Assembly (NCBI GenBank): GCA_001970855.1
Contig: LSSN01000628.1
Location: 1-12,892, forward strand
Length of the DNA stretch: 12,892 bases
Direction: 5' to 3'
Origin: Smittium culicis
Lineage: Eukaryota; Kickxellomycota; Harpellomycetes; Harpellales; Legeriomycetaceae
In this document: positions 9,250 through 12,892 of the stretch, one piece after another
Numbering within the stretch: position 1 is the first letter of the stretch
Layout of the letters: each line of letters begins with the position of its first letter
Notes under the pieces: model-generated
Seen by the model: only the letters and a program-made list of their open reading frames with translations
What the model was told of the DNA's origin: nothing
The model's database searches: none
Position numbers and translations under genes: made by a program

Positions 9250-9664
9250 CTTAAAATAAAAAACTTATGAAATTATCTTTATTCTTGATCAACTCACCAA
9301 ATTATGATATATCGCTATCTCTTCATGTTATTTCTGATATAATATCTGTATTCTCTTGGAAACAATAAATATATATATATATTAATGATATTTAATTCTT
9401 CGGTGAAGGTGTATGAAAAATCTACTAGATTCTTGGATCAATTTTTTTCTTAACTTTGGTGGATTTATTAAAAATTAGTACAATTAATAAATTATAAAAA
9501 ATAAACAAAAATATATAGTTTAAATTTATTCCCAATATTAAATATCTAATCTAGATTTCATATCACAATTACATTAATCAAAAGGTTCTGACGAACCAAT
9601 TATAATTTACAATCCAGTTATTAAGAGAACGTATACCATTGATTATTTTTATAATTATTTTAAA
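9250..9664. other. AT-rich intergenic DNA, no gene seen
   Basis: I see no coding frame, RNA gene or long repeat. It includes a short (AT)n run near 9369-9382. ATTGATTATTTTT at 9638-9650 is a possible left target-site duplication of the adjoining retrotransposon. Confidence 0.5.
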
Positions 9665-10854
9665 TTATTTTTTCTCGGTTATTTAATAAAAATGTTTAAA
9701 AAAAATGTTAATTAAGCAATTTTTCAACATGCACCCCCCTTCGCAGCCTGGTAGCTTCATACTCGTCAGTTACCGGATTAACTTAATTGAATAATCGCGT
9801 AGATTTATTGGTAATAACGATCTGTAAACCCAAACTCCAATAAAAAAAAAACTCAGTTCAAGTCTCAAAGCATTGATTGGGATTGCTAGTGCTAATATAT
9901 AATAACAACTTTTTAAACTCCATGCGTCCCCCTCCAAGGAGTTTAATAACGAGCCCCAACAGGGATTCGTTAAAATTAGAAAGAAAAATATATCACCTGA
10001 GCTAATCCAAGTTTTTATGAAGAGACCAATCGTCGATATTCGCTGATTTTGTTATCAGTTTCACCTCAGAAGTATGTGTTCGACCGTCTCAGATGCACAC
10101 AAGTTGCAGCAGGGGGAAATTTTTTTGAATTTTTGGTGACGATTTTCTTGTTCGACAGGCGCTGGGCGGTCCGGAATGTGCCCATACGCATTTTACCAAT
10201 GTCCTGAAGGCCTAGCTTCATGTCTGGATAGGTTGCTTGAAGGTCAACCCAGTTGTCTTTTTTGCCAATTTTCCGATCCGCCGTCCACCGGTGGATGACA
10301 GACCAGTTATTTCGATGTTTCCGATCGACTATCGTGATGATAGTCTGACCGTTTCAATCTTGAGAGCAAAATTTTTTGATCCACAGGGCGCTCCCGGTCA
10401 CCCAAGTGGCCATCCGGGCCTTCATCGGTGACTTGATGAGGCCGGCGATCCATGTTTTTGATGTTGGCCACTTATGGTATGCACGCTCACGGGCTGTGCT
10501 GGTGCGCATGAAAACTGAGCTTATGCTCAGTTCATCCCTGAATCACTCCATGGCCGCTGATTTTCCGACGTTTGCAACCATTCGGATTGCCTTGTCGATT
10601 TCTGACTTTATGGGCTTGCATCTGGTTTTGCTCATGCCAAATGTCTCCCCACCGTAACATCCAATTGGCATCAGCACCGAATTGATAAAATTTATTTTTA
10701 GTGCTGTCAGCATACCAGACCGTCTCAGGAAGTTGTATGCAGCGTATACATCCTTCCTGGCCTTATTATCGTTGTTTTTAATCGTCCCAGATACATCCTA
10801 CTTGTTATTGATAATATAGCCCAAGTAGGTGTACTGGTCGGTGGAGTTGGATTG
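9665..10854 (-). mobile_element. 5'-truncated non-LTR (LINE) retrotransposon, copy A
   Basis: Read on the minus strand, the element begins abruptly within the RT coding region at about 10854, where less AT-rich DNA changes to AT-rich flank. It runs through the RT thumb, a zinc knuckle and a 3' UTR with G-rich islands (about 9918-9968 and 9731-9764). It ends near 9665 in CCGAGAAAAAAT followed by a degraded A-rich tail. Truncation at the 5' end with an A-rich 3' tail is the usual product of target-primed reverse transcription. Its last 100 nt match the sequence at 12729-12892 in opposite orientation. Coding damage shows that it is dead. Confidence 0.85.
10061..10854 (-). pseudogene. Decayed LINE reverse transcriptase, C-terminal part
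   Basis: One reading frame holds for most of this stretch. It begins NSTDQYTYLGYIINN, the Y-x-YLG motif after the RT palm, then KARKDVYAAYNFLRR and NSVLMPIGCYGGETFGM, equivalent to the PxxxYGxE block of LINE thumbs. It is broken by TAG at 10798-10800, TGA at 10543-10545 and TGA at 10354-10356, and by a frameshift in the homopolymer stretch near 10112-10135. Past the shift a zinc-knuckle motif appears, CCNLCASETVEHILLR, typical of the end of LINE ORF2. The expected last Cys is replaced by TGA (10061-10063). The palm with its YADD-type catalytic site and any endonuclease domain are absent. The clade cannot be set from this part. Confidence 0.88.
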
Positions 10855-12000
10855 AATTTATTTTCTGAAATGTTTAATAGGGCTTAAAATACAGATTATT
10901 ATTATAATCCAGCACAATAAGAAAATTACAGACTTTTAATATTTTCCAAAAATATAGTTATAGTGTTTAATTTAGATTGAATACCTGAGTATCAATCGGA
11001 AATTTTTAAACATGTTATATAAGTTTTAACTCCAAGAGTTATTAGACTACATAAATCATTTATTATTATTTGATATAAAATATCAAAGAGTTTCAGCCAA
11101 GCAGGATAATTTTCTGTATATCATAATTTTATTCAGTGAATTTATAAATTTAATTTCTAAATTAAAATTAGATTTTCTTGGCATCATAACTTTCCTGATT
11201 AAATTCGTAAGGGACAACTAACCCAATACTTCTGATTTGCAGTTAAGTCATTATTTTTTTAATTGCGTTTTATAGTATGGTGAAACCTCCAATAGAAGAA
11301 CAAATAATCGGTTCAAAATAACCAAGCTTCTTAATTCAGCATATTTGGTTTTTGTGTCAATTCGTATAAAACTGCTATTTTAACAGAACAATCCTTAAAA
11401 TACTGACATCTAATTCGATATATTATCAATATAATTAAACTATTGTCGTTTTTAATTATTATTGTTAATAATTTTTTGACTATACGTTTCTCAGTTGTAT
11501 TATATTAATGACATCACTAAATATTTTCATGTTATTAAATGATCAGAATTTTATATATCTTGATTATTTATTCAATATTATAAATAAAACTCATTTTTAA
11601 ATTTTAATTTATCTTAAAATGATATTAATAGGTTTAGTGAAGGGGGGGGGTTAGCTATAAGAAGCTTTCATGCTTCAAATCAATTAAAATCGCTTCATGG
11701 AGCACTTTTTTAAGGATTATAATCATTTCTATAACTTTTTAAAAACCAGGGATAAATTATAGTAGATAGGACTAATATTTTCTCGCTTATTGAGGAGCTG
11801 AAATTTCTCAGTGGCATATTTTTCCAGGGCTTCGATAGTGATAAATTCAGGATTTCATTTTTTTATACTACCAGGAATTAAAATATAGTGTTTTAATATA
11901 ATAGGAAATAAGAAATATTTTTTAACCTTTTCACATTTTTAATATTTCAAGTTTTTATAATATTTTATTTTGATTTTTTTCTCTCAGAGTTTATTAAGCA
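10855..12000. other. AT-rich DNA with possible coding remnants
   Basis: I see no intact gene. Less AT-rich islands occur near 11175-11340 and 11640-11880. On the minus strand, about 11240-11175 reads IRSIGLVVPYEFNQESYDAKKI before a stop, a protein-like but short frame. A run of nine G at 11642-11650, preceded by GTGAA, recalls the GCGAAGGGGGG of the LINE 3' ends. These could be remnants of older elements; none is assignable. Confidence 0.35.
11756..11881 (+). other. 41-codon open stretch without ATG, possible relic
   Basis: The frame runs from just after a TAA at 11753 to a TAA at 11879. Its translation has mixed composition, for example RTNIFSLIEELKFLSGIFFQ followed by GFDSDKFRISFF, unlike the low-complexity frames around it. 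There is no start codon and no domain I recognise. It may be a fragment of a mobile element or a dead gene, or chance. Confidence 0.2.
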
Positions 12001-12137
12001 TAAATTAAAATTATACAAAAGAAAATTAAAATTATACAAATGAAAATTAAAATTATACAAAAGAAAATTAAAATTATACAAAAGAAAATTAAAATCATAC
12101 AAATGAAAATTAAAATTATACAAATGAAAATTAAAAA
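12001..12137. repeat. 21-bp minisatellite, about 6.5 copies
   Basis: The unit GAAAATTAAAATTATACAAAA recurs with a 21-bp period; TTATACAAA-type cores start at 12011, 12032, 12053, 12074, 12095 and 12116. Copies differ mainly at one base (CAAAAG or CAAATG), plus one TTATAC to TCATAC change. The last copy dissolves into an A-rich stretch. The period is a multiple of three, so one plus-strand frame stays open and would encode a seven-residue repeat, KIKIIQK or KIKIIQM. I judge this a by-product of composition, not a gene. Confidence 0.93.
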
Positions 12138-12728
12138 AATTATTATATTAGGTTAAAAAGGTATCATAAAAATTTTTTCTAGACAACCACTCTTTGAGAC
12201 TCTAGCTGCTATATAATCACTGGAAATTGATTCAAGGGAGTTTATGAATCGCTTATACTTTATATTATAAAAGTTTAGGATACGCGAATGCTGTTCAAAA
12301 AAATTTTTGTTTCCAGATCTTTTTTTTTTTTTTGAAATAGCTATAAATATAAGTATTATTCAGTTTATTTAACCTTTTTCTTTTTTCAAGTATTTTATTT
12401 ATGAGCTGAAATGAAAATAATATATTATAAAACTTTGATTTTTATAAATTGATAGTAATCCTATAAAAAGGTATTATATAAAATTATTTTAGTTAAAATG
12501 TACCTATTTTTTTAAGTTATTTTACTGACATATAATTTTTACTTAATTTTTCTGGCTGTTTTATTTTTATATAATTTATACTTCATATTTTTAAAAAATT
12601 CATGAATTAATGATTATTGGTGCACTAGACTACACAAAGCAAATTTATATTTACAAACAAATAAAAAGCCTCACTATAATAAAAATTTATAGTTAACTCG
12701 AATTTATATCCTTGAACCAATGCCCAGT
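12138..12728. other. AT-rich DNA, no gene seen
   Basis: On the plus strand, 12181-12300 reads RQPLFETLAAI, stop, SLEIDSREFMNRLYFIL, stop, KFRIRECCS in one frame, which may be a decayed coding remnant. The rest is A/T runs. The 5' limit of the retrotransposon copy that ends at the window edge could lie anywhere in this stretch. Confidence 0.35.
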
Positions 12729-12860
12729 GGGTATGGAGCTGCTAGAGCGGCGGAGGGGGGTCGGTTGAAAAATTATTTTTTTAATATTATTTTAACTTTT
12801 TAAACATTTTTTTATAGTTTTTTGTATACTTTAAAAATTTGTTTAATAAACTATCCGAGA

Positions 12861-12892
<32 letters not shown>
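12729..12892 (+). mobile_element. 3' end of a LINE retrotransposon with poly(A) tail, copy B
   Basis: GGGTATGGAGCTGCTAGAGC at 12729 followed by GGCGGAGGGGGG and GTTGAAAAATT matches the reverse complement of 9764-9714 (GAGTATGAAGCTACCAG, CTGCGAAGGGGGG, GTTGAAAAATT). Further shared blocks are AAACATTTTT and the terminal CCGAGA before the A-run. Copy A lacks roughly 45 nt in between. The element ends with AATAAA, CTATCCGAGAC and 31 A that run off the window. No RT coding sequence is recognisable upstream, so this is either a very short 5'-truncated insertion or one whose older part is unrecognisable. A SINE sharing the LINE tail is also possible. Confidence 0.8.
12845..12850 (+). promoter_or_regulatory. 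AATAAA polyadenylation signal of retrotransposon copy B
   Basis: The AATAAA hexamer lies 11 nt before the 31-nt A-run, a normal spacing for an mRNA polyadenylation site. This supports insertion of a polyadenylated transcript copy. Copy A has only AATAAC at the equivalent place. Confidence 0.7.

Noticed and set aside
9738..9775. Possible tRNA (GGTAGC and a D-arm-like stretch)
   Set aside because: There is no B-box (GGTTCGA-type) or acceptor stem at the right distance, and the segment matches the LINE 3' end at 12729.
10237..10657. Two overlapping plus-strand frames
   Set aside because: They are antisense to the LINE reverse transcriptase relic, whose minus-strand motifs explain the coding-like composition.
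12862..12892. Poly(A) run as a sequencing or cDNA artefact
   Set aside because: It follows AATAAA and a 3' end shared with an internal element at 9665-9764, so a retrotransposon tail explains it better. Its exact length at the window edge is uncertain.

Overview
The window is eukaryotic nuclear DNA from a very AT-rich genome. Two intron-compatible protein genes lie on the minus strand, both for conserved endoplasmic reticulum membrane machinery. The introns are short (73 to 112 nt) with GT..AG ends, the intergenic DNA is extremely AT-rich, and decayed LINE-type retrotransposon pieces are present. This mix suggests a fungus, perhaps an early-diverging AT-rich lineage. That placement is inference; no rRNA or mitochondrial marker is present to confirm it.

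Layout from left to right. Positions 1-941 hold a perfect 65-bp tandem repeat (14.5 copies, about 12% GC). Positions 942-2846 are AT-rich sequence with no supportable gene. Positions 2847-4550 (minus strand) carry a four-exon gene for the 48-kDa subunit of oligosaccharyltransferase (OST48/Wbp1). Positions 5232-8501 (minus strand) carry an intronless gene for subunit 1 of the ER membrane protein complex (EMC1). The DNA upstream of EMC1 has a cluster of CCAAT boxes. Positions 9665-10854 (minus strand) are a 5'-truncated, mutated non-LTR retrotransposon that keeps the RT thumb region, a zinc knuckle and a 3' end. Positions 10855-12728 are AT-rich with a 21-bp minisatellite and short reading-frame remnants. 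Positions 12729-12892 (plus strand) are a second copy of the same retrotransposon 3' end, finishing in AATAAA and a run of 31 A that reaches the window edge.

Functionally, EMC1 (membrane protein insertion, ER-luminal beta-propellers) and OST48 (N-glycosylation) both work on newly made proteins at the ER. They lie head to tail, 681 bp apart, and their upstream regions share the 9-mer TGGCCAATT. They are separate eukaryotic genes, not an operon. The flanks are repeat and transposon territory. I found no convincing new system. The observations most worth a second look are the perfectly homogeneous satellite and the pair of oppositely oriented LINE 3' ends with transition-type differences.
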